From assembly GCA_963800975.1 (NCBI GenBank), contig CAWDDB010000020.1:213075-277074 (forward strand): 64,000 nucleotides of DNA, given 5' to 3'. A program made the translations under genes and the position numbers. Each line of letters opens with the position of its first letter. Positions within the stretch are counted from its first letter, which is position 1. Positions 1-7,797 of the stretch are shown here, piece after piece. This DNA comes from JALYGY01 sp963800975 (GTDB lineage: Bacteria > Actinomycetota > Rubrobacteria > Rubrobacterales > Rubrobacteraceae). The notes under the pieces are model-generated. The model worked only from the letters and a program-made list of their open reading frames with translations, searched no databases and was not told the DNA's origin.

Positions 1-120
1 GACGTAGCCAAACGTGTCGTAGCCCGTGAGGTAATACATCGACTCCTGGCGGAACATGAGCAGCCCGTCGAGGTCGCGGCGCACCAACTCATCGGCCACA
101 GCCATGCGGCGGGCCGACAA
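1..120 (-). CDS. M24 family (Xaa-Pro/creatinase-like) peptidase, N-terminal fragment
   Basis: The gene runs off the left edge, so only the first 40 or so residues are visible. The reverse strand reads a run containing DGLLMFRQESMYYLTGYD, which is the typical start of the creatinase N-terminal domain that precedes an M24 metallopeptidase domain (Xaa-Pro aminopeptidase and ectoine/creatine hydrolase relatives). The catalytic part lies outside the window. The start is uncertain. The first in-frame candidates after an upstream stop are TTG at 120 and ATG at 105, yet homology-like sequence (DHPLFSEEL) continues upstream of both, so the true start may be non-standard. No partner gene can be judged. 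Confidence 0.65.
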   Translation of the reverse strand, partial: MSARRMAVADELVRRDLDGLLMFRQESMYYLTGYDTFGYV

Positions 121-301
121 CTCCTCGCTGAAAAGTGGATGGTCAAAGTTCTCTCCTCGGTACCTATTCGGAAAGGCTCTTTACGCAAAGGTCGCTAGGT
201 TCTGAGCCTTCTAGGCTCTCCCGTCTGGCTCGAAGGAGGAGCGCGAACCATTCGCCCAACACCTTCAAAGCTCATCATTCATCGTTCCGAGTTCCGAAAT
301 C

Positions 302-2797
302 TCAAGCCGGCTTCAGCCGGATCCTCCGTTTCGTCGCGGCCTCTACCTTCTCGCGGCTGTAGAGCAGCGGGAATGCCTCGTCCCCGGCCCAGCTCGCGAA
401 CAGGTCGTCGTAGTGGGGGCTCTCGGGGTCGCCGGACTGACCGGGCGAGTTCATCGCGACGGAGTTGTCCCACTCCCCGACATCGAGCACCATGCGCCAC
501 GAGGAGCCGCTCACGACCTGGAAGTACTCGTCGTCCTCCGCCCCGGTGGTCTCGTCGCTGCCGTAGGCGACGTTGCCGACGGTGTAGGTGCTGCCGCCGC
601 GCGGCCTGGGGCCCACGTCGAGCTGATCGGCGAGCTCTTCGTCCACCACCCCGGAGACGATGTGCTCGAAGCTTGCCTCGTGCAGGTCTCCCCACTTCCA
701 GCCTTGCATGTCTTCCCCCAGAAGCTCCCTGAGCCGGGCGAGCGCGTCCGAGAGGCTCGATAGGAGAACGCGGTCGCGCGCCGATGTGGGGTCGTCGCCG
801 AGCCTCTCGTCCGGGTTCTGCAGCAGGTCGAGGACCACGCGGGCGTCCCCCTGGCCCACGAGCTCCGCGGCCTCGGGCGAGAGGACCTCGGCGACCAGCG
901 CGCCGCCCAGGTAGGAGCTGAACCAGACCTCGAAGATCGCCGCCGCCGAGGAGTTGGCCCGCACCACGGCGTCCCAGCCCCCTAGCATCTCCAGCGCCCC
1001 CCTTACCTCCGGGTCGTCCGTCTGCAGCCCGTCCAGAAGGGCCACCACGTCGCGGGCGGGCACGGAGAGGTGGTCGGTCTGCAGCTCGAGGTTGTCCCGC
1101 ACGCTCATCCTGGAATTCTGGCTCAGGACCTCGCTTATGCGCTCTATGCGGAACGGCTCGGACCACTCGAAGCCGAGCTTGCGCTCCTCGTGCGGGTAGT
1201 CGTCAGGCAGGTTCATCTCGTTGGCTGTGGCGACCCATCCGCGCGAGGGGTTGAACTCGACGGGCAGGAGGTCCTGGGTGAGGAAGTCCTCCCACTCGTA
1301 GCGCCCGTCGCCGGGAACGGGGAGCAACCCGTCCCAGTTCGGGCGGATTGGCGTGAGCCCGCCGGGTTTCCACCCGATGTTGCCGTCCACGTCGGCGTAG
1401 ACCTGGTTCTCGGAGGGCGCCCCCCAGCGGTTCATCGCCGCGAGGAAGTCGTCCCAGCCCTGCGCCCGCATGTACTCGACGCTCCCGAAGTACGGGGCCA
1501 TCCCCGGCTCGAGCCACGCGGCCCGCAGCGCGATGGCGAGGTTCTTCTCCTCGTCCGTGTAGATGACGGGTCCGTGCCTGGTGAACCTGAGCTCTACCTC
1601 CTCCGGCTCCCCGCCGGCCACGTCTATCTCCTGAGTCTCGACCTGCATGGTCTCCCAGCCGCCGTCGTAGCGGTACTGGTCCGGGTCATCGGGGTTGGTC
1701 TCGTAGACGTAGAGATCTTCCTGATCTATGGCGAAGATCGTCAGGCCGAAGGCCACGCGGTCGTTGTGGCCGATGGAGATGCCAGGCAGGAACGGCTCGC
1801 CAGCCCCGATCACGTCCAGGTCGGGGGCCGAGAGGTGCGCCGCGTAGCGCAGGGACGGGACGGCGTGGGAGCGGTGAGGGTCGTTGGCGAGGATGGGCCG
1901 CCCCGTGGTGGTGCGCTCGGGAGAGATGGCCCAGTTGTTAGACCCGAGGCGGCCGGCGTCCCTGGAAGATCTCGCGGCGCCCTCCTGGCTGGCACGCGCC
2001 GCCTCCTCCGTGAACTCGACCTCGCTCAGCTCGAGGGTGCCCAGATCGTAGACCTCCAGCGCCTCCTCGGGAATGGTCTCGAGGTCCAGGCCCTCCGGAA
2101 CCTTTATCTCCCACCGCGGTTCGAGACGCTGGCGCATCGCCTCGGCCACTTCCCCGGCCCCGCGCAGCGTGAGGGCCCGGGCCACCTCGCTCTCGGCGTT
2201 GCGCGTGAGGCCGTGGCTGCGTATGCGAACCACGTCCTCCGGCGACCACTTCTCGGGACGGTAGCCAAGCCTCTCGAACTCGACCGGCAGCAGCCCCCCA
2301 TCCTCCTCCGTCAGCCCGATGTACTCGTTGACGCCGCGCACGAAGGCCTCGGAGATCAGCTTCGCGTCCGAGCCGTACGCCAGCCACTCCTCATACATCT
2401 CGCCCCGATACAGGAACAGCCTCGCGGCCCGATCCTGCCGCACGTAAGAGGGACCGAACGTCGCGGACATCCTGCCCAGGCCGCGCCTCCTCCAGAGGTC
2501 GATCTGCCACAGACGATCCCGGGCCGCGTTGAACCCCTGCAGGAAGAAGACGTCCTCCGTAGAAGAAGCATACATGTGGGGGATCCCCCACTCGTCCACC
2601 AGTATCTCGGCCGGCTCGCTCAACCCCCGCACCGAGTAGGTGGCGTCCCCGTCTGAATCCGTCTGGGCATCCACTCTTTGGCCTCCAGCGTAGCCGGCAA
2701 AGGAGGCCGCCACAAACGCCCCGCTCGCTTTCAAGAAATCCCGTCTACTAACGTCGCTGTCCTGACCCAACTCCCCCACCCCGTGTTTCGGACACAA
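302..2797 (-). CDS. Tat-exported penicillin acylase (S45) family protein
   Basis: This 831-residue protein belongs to the N-terminal nucleophile hydrolases of the penicillin/cephalosporin/acyl-homoserine-lactone acylase type, which cleave amide bonds and are made as a precursor that self-cleaves into alpha and beta chains. A twin-arginine signal (SRRDFLK, Arg18-Arg19, followed by a hydrophobic stretch) implies export in folded form. The alpha chain carries a DEWGIPHMYA motif near residues 68-77. The beta chain would start at Ser286 in GSNNWAI, the expected nucleophile. Length fits the family. The start is TTG at 2797, with GTG at 2779 as an alternative; both leave the Tat motif intact. It is monocistronic between repeat-rich spacers. 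The true substrate (beta-lactam, AHL or other amide) cannot be told from sequence. Confidence 0.9.
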   Translation of the reverse strand: MCPKHGVGELGQDSDVSRRDFLKASGAFVAASFAGYAGGQRVDAQTDSDGDATYSVRGLSEPAEILVDEWGIPHMYASSTEDVFFLQGFNAARDRLWQIDLWRRRGLGRMSATFGPSYVRQDRAARLFLYRGEMYEEWLAYGSDAKLISEAFVRGVNEYIGLTEEDGGLLPVEFERLGYRPEKWSPEDVVRIRSHGLTRNAESEVARALTLRGAGEVAEAMRQRLEPRWEIKVPEGLDLETIPEEALEVYDLGTLELSEVEFTEEAARASQEGAARSSRDAGRLGSNNWAISPERTTTGRPILANDPHRSHAVPSLRYAAHLSAPDLDVIGAGEPFLPGISIGHNDRVAFGLTIFAIDQEDLYVYETNPDDPDQYRYDGGWETMQVETQEIDVAGGEPEEVELRFTRHGPVIYTDEEKNLAIALRAAWLEPGMAPYFGSVEYMRAQGWDDFLAAMNRWGAPSENQVYADVDGNIGWKPGGLTPIRPNWDGLLPVPGDGRYEWEDFLTQDLLPVEFNPSRGWVATANEMNLPDDYPHEERKLGFEWSEPFRIERISEVLSQNSRMSVRDNLELQTDHLSVPARDVVALLDGLQTDDPEVRGALEMLGGWDAVVRANSSAAAIFEVWFSSYLGGALVAEVLSPEAAELVGQGDARVVLDLLQNPDERLGDDPTSARDRVLLSSLSDALARLRELLGEDMQGWKWGDLHEASFEHIVSGVVDEELADQLDVGPRPRGGSTYTVGNVAYGSDETTGAEDDEYFQVVSGSSWRMVLDVGEWDNSVAMNSPGQSGDPESPHYDDLFASWAGDEAFPLLYSREKVEAATKRRIRLKPA

Positions 2798-2833
2798 ACC
2801 CGTACTCTCACCGAAGCATTCTCATCGTACACG

Positions 2834-2958
2834 AGATGAGAATTTGGAATTAGGAATGTGGAATTTGGAATGGAGGGTTCGGGGGCCTGTCGTTTCGACG
2901 CCACGTCAGGTAGTCGAGCCTACCAATTCATAATTCCTCATTCACCATTCCCAATTCT
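2834..2958. repeat. A+T-rich low-complexity inverted repeat block
   Basis: The left part has short tandem variants of GGAATTTGG/GGAATGTGG (2840-2872). The right part (about 2922-2958) has the complementary pattern (AATTC, CATTC, CCATTCCC). Together they form an imperfect inverted repeat around a G+C-rich loop, unlike the surrounding high-GC DNA. The block overlaps the last codons of the response regulator gene (stop at 2938), so the tail of that protein is encoded by the repeat. It may act as a terminator-like hairpin or be a dispersed non-coding repeat. Confidence 0.5.
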
Positions 2959-3615
2959 TGCATTGCGGGCTTGGATTATTGCCTGGGAGCGGTCGGTGAC
3001 TTGCAGCTTGGTGAAGATGCTGGAGACGTAGTTTCGTACGGTCTTCGGGCTGAGGTAGAGGCGGGAGGCTATGGCGTTGTTGGTGTATCCCTCGGCCATG
3101 AGGGCGAGGATCTCGTGTTCCCGCTCGGTCAGGTTCGGGAAGGCCTGGACCGAGGATGCTCGGGCGTTGCCCTGCGGCTCGGCGAAGTATCCGGTCAGGC
3201 GGCGTGTGATCTCGGGCCCGAAGATGGCCTCGCCGCTGGCGACGGCCTGGATGGCGCGCAGCGTCTCGGCCCCGTCCGCGCCCTTGAGGATGTAGCCGTG
3301 CGCCCCGGCGCGCATGGCGGCGAGGATCGACTTGTCGTCCTCGAACATAGTCAGCATCAGGACGGCGGTGTCGGGGGCCGCCTCGAGGATCCGGCGCGTC
3401 GCCTCCACGCCGGTCGCCTTCGGCATGTTGAGGTCCATGAGGATCACATCCGGCCGCAGCTCGAGCGCCAGGGCCACCGCCTCCTCGCCGTCCGTCGCCT
3501 CCCCGACGAGCTCGGTGTCGGGCTCGGCCCCGAGGATGGCGCGCATGCCGCGGCGGAAGACCGGGTGGTCGTCTGCGACGAGGACCTTGATGCGTCTGGC
3601 AGGTGGGTCCATCAC
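2938..3615 (-). CDS. NarL/FixJ-family response regulator
   Basis: This 225-residue protein has an N-terminal receiver domain with the acidic pair Asp15-Asp16, phospho-acceptor Asp61 (LMDLNMP), a Thr in LMLTM near 89 and Lys111. A C-terminal LuxR-type helix-turn-helix begins at about residue 163 (LTEREHEILALMAEG...LSPKTVRNYVSSI). It is predicted to bind DNA when phosphorylated by the sensor kinase encoded just upstream, with which it overlaps by 4 bp (3612-3615), so the two are translationally coupled. The last residues (ARIGNGE) come from an A+T-rich repeat, so the extreme C-terminus is probably not conserved. Target genes are unknown; the neighbouring acylase and CPBP genes are candidates by position only. 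Confidence 0.95.
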   Translation of the reverse strand: MMDPPARRIKVLVADDHPVFRRGMRAILGAEPDTELVGEATDGEEAVALALELRPDVILMDLNMPKATGVEATRRILEAAPDTAVLMLTMFEDDKSILAAMRAGAHGYILKGADGAETLRAIQAVASGEAIFGPEITRRLTGYFAEPQGNARASSVQAFPNLTEREHEILALMAEGYTNNAIASRLYLSPKTVRNYVSSIFTKLQVTDRSQAIIQARNARIGNGE

Positions 3616-5813
3616 TCCTCCTCGGGCAGGGGCAACCTGGCGCGCACGCGGGTACCTCCTTCGGGGAGCGGCTGGACGAGGAGGCTTCCGCCGAGCTCGG
3701 TGGCCCGCTCGCGCATCGACGTGAGGCCGACCCCGCCGTGCGGGCCGGGATGGGTCCGCGCGTCCGGTATCCCGCGTCCGTCGTCGCGCACCTCGAGCAC
3801 CAGGACGCCCGCCCCTTCGACGGCGAGGCTGACGGCGCAGGTCCTGGCCCCCGCGTGACGCGCGACGTTGGTCAGGGCCTCCTGGGCTATGCGGTAGGCG
3901 GCCACCTCGACGGCCGCCGAGAGCGGTGGTATCTCGTTCGGCGCCTGCACCGCGACGCCCAGGCCCTTCGCGCCGTACTGCTCGGCCGTCTCGCGCAGGG
4001 CGCCGATAAGGCCGAGGTCGTCTAGCGCGGGCGGCCTGAGGCCGTAGACCAGGCGGCGGATGTCCGCGACGGCGTCCTGGGCGTCGGCTTTCAACTCGAG
4101 CAGGAGCTTCTCGGCGGCGTCCGGGTCCCGCCGCATGAGGGCGCGGACGGCGTCGATCGTGAGCGCCTGGCTCGAGAGCTGGGGGCCAAGGCCATCGTGC
4201 AGGTCTCGCCTCAGGCGCCTTCTCTCCTCCTCGCGCGCCTCGACGAGCCGCTCGCGCGAGCGCTGCAGATCCGCCGAGAGGCGCAGGGCCTCGTCGGTCA
4301 TGAGCGCTGCGCGGGCCGACGCCCCGATCTGGTGCGACAGGTCCTCGAGGAGCCGCCTTTCCGCGTCCGCGAAACCCGCCTCCCCTGCCCGCGGCCCGAG
4401 CACCAGCCGTCCGACCGTCTCGCCCCCGTAGACGAGCGGCAGGCCGAGCGCGTTTTCGGTCGGGGAACCGGAGACCGCGGCGGTCTCGAACCCTTCCCCT
4501 CGCCGCAGCTGTATCTCGGCGTAGGGCAGTCTCAGGACCTCACGTACGGTTTGCGTGACGGCGGGCAGAACGGCGTCGTGGGCCGGCGTGGATTCGAGGT
4601 GGGAGCCCAGCCGCGAGAGCACCGCGTACGGGTCGTCGCGCTCGCCGTACACCAGCCTGTTAACCCAGCGCTGCAGCCGGTCGCGCAGGGGCACGAACAG
4701 GATCGCGACCATGCCCGTGGCCAGCAGAGAGATGATCACGTTCCCGCGTACCTGCAACAGCTCCCCGAGCCCGCCCACGATGAGGACGTACAGGAGCACG
4801 ACGCAGGCTGTCAGGGCGCCGTAGACGAGGGCGCGGTTTATGACGACGTCTATGTCCCACAACCGGTAGCGCAGAACGGCCACGCCGATGCTCAGGGGAA
4901 TGAGCAGCATGGCCGAGTAGATAAGCGCGAATCCGAACAGAACGGCGGCCAGCTCACCTGGCGACGTGGGATCGGGGGCGAAGGCGGCCAGCGCCACGGA
5001 AGTTCCCATGAGTACGACGACCGCGACCGTGAGGCCGAAGACCACCCACTTGATCTGGCGCCGCTGCGCCGCGTTGGAGACGCGCCGGTAGCGGTACGCC
5101 TGGGAGTAGACCGCCGTGCCGAGGGCGACCGTCCACACCACGACCTCGGCCCAGACATACCAGGGGGTTGGATCCAGGTACAGGTCCGGGAAGAGGTACC
5201 GGGGTAGCTGCCAGGCGATCCACGCCAGCGCCACCCAGCGCGTCCAGCGGGGCACGAACCTTCCGTCCGGGAAGAGGTATAGGAACAGGCCGAAGAGGAC
5301 CGAGCCGAGAAGATGCAGCGCGTTTACCGGTAGCCGCGCGATGGTATAGCTGACGGCAAGCGCCTCCAGCGTGAACACGAAGGTCGACGTTCCGAAGGTG
5401 AGCAGCGCCAGGGAGACGAACAGCCCCATCCGGTCGTCAGACCTGCGCACGAAGATGAGGGCGGCGACGGCGCAGCACACCGCGGCGAAGACGGCGTCGA
5501 GCGCGACCAGGTAGGCGGCGAATGCGTCCGGCGAGAGGCCGAGGTCTTCCAGGGCGCGCAGGCCGGCGGAGGGCAGCTGCCCCGTGGTGCATCGAGCCGT
5601 CTGGCAAGGCTCGTGCAACAGCGCAAACTCGGCCGGCACCCCCAGCACGAACAGGCAGACGGCGGCGAGGGCGATACAGACCCAGGCCGCGCGCGCGAGA
5701 ACGAGCAGGCGCCCGCTGAGGCGCGAGGAGCCTACCGGGCGTTCGGGGACCGCGGCCGTCTGCGCGGGGGCGAGCGGACGCGTCATCCGCGGGCCCCGCG
5801 TCCGAGCTTCCAA
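3612..5813 (-). CDS. Membrane sensor histidine kinase (HisKA_3, GAF) of the NarX/DevS type
   Basis: The protein is 733 residues from the TTG at 5813; ATG at 5786, nine codons in, is an alternative, and neither has a strong ribosome site. About ten hydrophobic segments span residues 40-375. A GAF-like region follows at about 395-500, then a HisKA_3 dimerisation box with phospho-accepting His539 (RRDLHDGLG), and a HATPase domain at the C-terminus with DDGRGIPD and GVGLTSMRERA. It is predicted to sense a membrane or cytoplasmic signal and phosphorylate the overlapping NarL-type regulator. The long multi-helix input domain has an extracytoplasmic loop with two Cys (CQTARC, about 70-75) that could form a disulfide. 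The signal is unknown. Confidence 0.93.
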   Translation of the reverse strand: MEARTRGPRMTRPLAPAQTAAVPERPVGSSRLSGRLLVLARAAWVCIALAAVCLFVLGVPAEFALLHEPCQTARCTTGQLPSAGLRALEDLGLSPDAFAAYLVALDAVFAAVCCAVAALIFVRRSDDRMGLFVSLALLTFGTSTFVFTLEALAVSYTIARLPVNALHLLGSVLFGLFLYLFPDGRFVPRWTRWVALAWIAWQLPRYLFPDLYLDPTPWYVWAEVVVWTVALGTAVYSQAYRYRRVSNAAQRRQIKWVVFGLTVAVVVLMGTSVALAAFAPDPTSPGELAAVLFGFALIYSAMLLIPLSIGVAVLRYRLWDIDVVINRALVYGALTACVVLLYVLIVGGLGELLQVRGNVIISLLATGMVAILFVPLRDRLQRWVNRLVYGERDDPYAVLSRLGSHLESTPAHDAVLPAVTQTVREVLRLPYAEIQLRRGEGFETAAVSGSPTENALGLPLVYGGETVGRLVLGPRAGEAGFADAERRLLEDLSHQIGASARAALMTDEALRLSADLQRSRERLVEAREEERRRLRRDLHDGLGPQLSSQALTIDAVRALMRRDPDAAEKLLLELKADAQDAVADIRRLVYGLRPPALDDLGLIGALRETAEQYGAKGLGVAVQAPNEIPPLSAAVEVAAYRIAQEALTNVARHAGARTCAVSLAVEGAGVLVLEVRDDGRGIPDARTHPGPHGGVGLTSMRERATELGGSLLVQPLPEGGTRVRARLPLPEEE

Positions 5814-5871
5814 CAGGTGTGCGTCGGGATCAAGCAGTCCCTCACGGCCGGGCTCCTTCTCTCACCCCAAG

Positions 5872-6816
5872 CTACCATGACGCCCGACGGTACGCCACGG
5901 CGGCGGAAGGCTTGCGGTAGCCGAGGCGGCCCCGCGTCAGGACCGTTACCAGCACGGCGAGCACCGCGACCGCCGCCAGGGGGAGCAGGGACGCCAGGGC
6001 TTCGGGCAAGAGCAGTAACTCGGGCGTTATCTTCTGGCCGTTGGTCATGTTGAAGGCGCTGTGGAAGAGCCCGACGATGAGCACGCTGCGCCCGGCCCCG
6101 TTGTAGAGCCAGATGATGAGGACCCGGAAGAACAGGGCGAACACCGCCACGACGCCGACATACCCGAGCAGGACGGAAGGGAGCTGGCCGAGCGGCGTAT
6201 GTCGGTCCACGATCCAACCGGAGACGAAGTACGCGGGCAGATGGAACAGCGCGAAGAAGGGGGCGACGATGATGCTCGCCAGCAAGGGACCGTGTCTATC
6301 TTGCAGCGTGGCCTGCAGAAGACCCGTCCACCCTAGCTCCTCCCACAGGTTGGTGTGCAGGAATGGCAAGACGACGCCTGGCAAGAACACGGTGAAGAGC
6401 AACCCCCACTTCTGCGCGAGCGCCTCGAGCGGTACCACGCCGAGAAACGGGATGGCCGCCAGCAACACGGCCGCGAGGATCCCGAACACCGCGAAGAGGT
6501 ACCAGCGGACCCCAACCCGCCACCGCAAGCATCGGCCCAGCAGGTCTCGCACGCCCTCCTTGCCGTCGGTAGCCGCGGTCACCAGGAAGGCCGGCAGGGC
6601 CAGGCCCATGAGTGTGACGAGCGTCTGGACGACCGTGAGCGGCAGCTCGACGGGCAGAACGCCAAACCCGTTCTCGGCGAGAAGGATGGGGATCAGGGCG
6701 GTCCATCCGAACCCGAAGGCCATCGCAACGAACGCCGTCGCCGGGTGGCGGGCCACCAGACGCCTGAGCCTGGACGCGATGGTGGTGGGTGGATTGCCCT
6801 CGGTCGCGGTGGACAT
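5872..6816 (-). CDS. CPBP family intramembrane protease (Abi/CAAX-like)
   Basis: This 314-residue polytopic membrane protein has the glutamic intramembrane protease motifs: Glu159-Glu160 in NLWEELGWTG, FxxxH at Phe188-His192 (FFALFHLPAYF), and a later His/Asn motif (GLFHSAFN). In the common EExxxR motif the Arg position appears as Thr or Leu here, a variation seen at motif 1. Bacterial members act in peptide export, maturation or self-immunity, and many have no known substrate. It starts with ATG at 6816 and lies 33 bp downstream of a membrane protein gene on the same strand, so the two are probably co-transcribed. Confidence 0.88.
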   Translation of the reverse strand: MSTATEGNPPTTIASRLRRLVARHPATAFVAMAFGFGWTALIPILLAENGFGVLPVELPLTVVQTLVTLMGLALPAFLVTAATDGKEGVRDLLGRCLRWRVGVRWYLFAVFGILAAVLLAAIPFLGVVPLEALAQKWGLLFTVFLPGVVLPFLHTNLWEELGWTGLLQATLQDRHGPLLASIIVAPFFALFHLPAYFVSGWIVDRHTPLGQLPSVLLGYVGVVAVFALFFRVLIIWLYNGAGRSVLIVGLFHSAFNMTNGQKITPELLLLPEALASLLPLAAVAVLAVLVTVLTRGRLGYRKPSAAVAYRRASW

Positions 6817-6849
6817 ACTCGCACTCCTCGGCCGGTGGTCCTGGATCCG

Positions 6850-7560
6850 TTACTGCACCCTGGGTTGGGCCCCGACGCCCACCGCCCCGGCGGACGGACG
6901 GAGCAGCGTGCTCAGGGCCATCCATCCCCCGCCTATCGCAATTAGCAGCGCGCCCACCAGCACGGTCGGCGGGGTGCTGTTGGAGCCGATCATCACCGCG
7001 TAAACGGTGCCAAGCGGGTACATCAGGACGGCCGCCGCGGCCCACAGGGCCCCGGCCCACCTCGGCAGCGTTCCCGAGCGCCAGACGGCCACGCCAAGCA
7101 GCACGTTGCCGACGAAGAGGAGCAGGATCACGACCAGGGAGGTCATCGCGAACGCGGCGTCCGCGAAGCTGGAGGGCAGCCTCGAGAACCCCTCCACGCC
7201 GGCCAGGTACGCCTGCCCCTCCTCGGGCGCGGAGAACGTAGAGACACCCATCGCGGGCAAGAACAGCGCGGTACCCGCGACGCTGACGACCATAGCCACC
7301 AGCCCCAGGCGTCCGGCGCGGCCGCCGGCCAGGTAAGCCCCGAGGGCGAACGTCCCGAAGATCGCGAAAACCAGCCCGAGCGTGCTCCCGACCAGGTGAC
7401 TAACCACGTAGTGGTCGGTGGTGACGAAGCGAGCCCAGGCCTCGTAATGGGTCTCCGGGTTGGGCTGGGGGTCCAGGCTCGACCAGAAGGTCAGCGCCCC
7501 ATACAGGGGCAGGCCGAGCAAGCCTGCGCCGATCCATCTCGTGGTGCTTGTCGTGGGCAT
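6850..7560 (-). CDS. Hypothetical polytopic membrane protein
   Basis: This 236-residue protein has about six hydrophobic segments: residues 9-26, 55-78, 84-104, 134-160, 168-192 and 198-218. A loop between the second and fourth helices carries charged residues (APEEGQAY). No catalytic motif or known domain was recognised. It starts with ATG at 7560 after a spaced ribosome site (GGAAGGAG) and precedes the CPBP protease gene by 33 bp, suggesting an operon. A role related to the protease is inference from position only. Confidence 0.75.
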   Translation of the reverse strand: MPTTSTTRWIGAGLLGLPLYGALTFWSSLDPQPNPETHYEAWARFVTTDHYVVSHLVGSTLGLVFAIFGTFALGAYLAGGRAGRLGLVAMVVSVAGTALFLPAMGVSTFSAPEEGQAYLAGVEGFSRLPSSFADAAFAMTSLVVILLLFVGNVLLGVAVWRSGTLPRWAGALWAAAAVLMYPLGTVYAVMIGSNSTPPTVLVGALLIAIGGGWMALSTLLRPSAGAVGVGAQPRVQ

Positions 7561-7659
7561 CGGTGACTCCTTCCGCCAGATCCCTGGCTCTCCTGTGCAG
7601 CTACGAGCAGCCTAAGGCGCGGGGTGTCCCGCCGTCACGAGGCAGGTGTCACGACCTAC

Positions 7660-7674
7660 GGGACAATATGTCCC
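7660..7674. promoter_or_regulatory. Perfect inverted repeat GGGACA-ATA-TGTCCC
   Basis: A 6-bp perfect inverted repeat with a 3-bp spacer sits in the 237-bp divergent spacer between the membrane-protein gene (start 7560, leftward) and the PIG-L gene (start 7798, rightward). Its symmetry and position fit an operator for a dimeric regulator. No regulator gene is adjacent. Confidence 0.3.
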
Positions 7675-7797
7675 GGCGTATCAGGGGCGCGGGCGCCACC
7701 CCGTTACCCAGAGGGGAGCGAGTACGTGCGCGGACGTGCCAGGGGCGCTGGTGTACGATGCCTCCGGAGGGTAATTAGAGGGGGAAGGAGCGGACGA

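Noticed and set aside
204..218. GAGCC/GGCTC hairpin before the M24 gene
   Set aside because: Only five base pairs; not enough to call a terminator or operator.
1070..2656. 528-codon open frame on the plus strand
   Set aside because: It is the antisense shadow of the penicillin-acylase gene; it has no domain and high-GC third positions explain its length.
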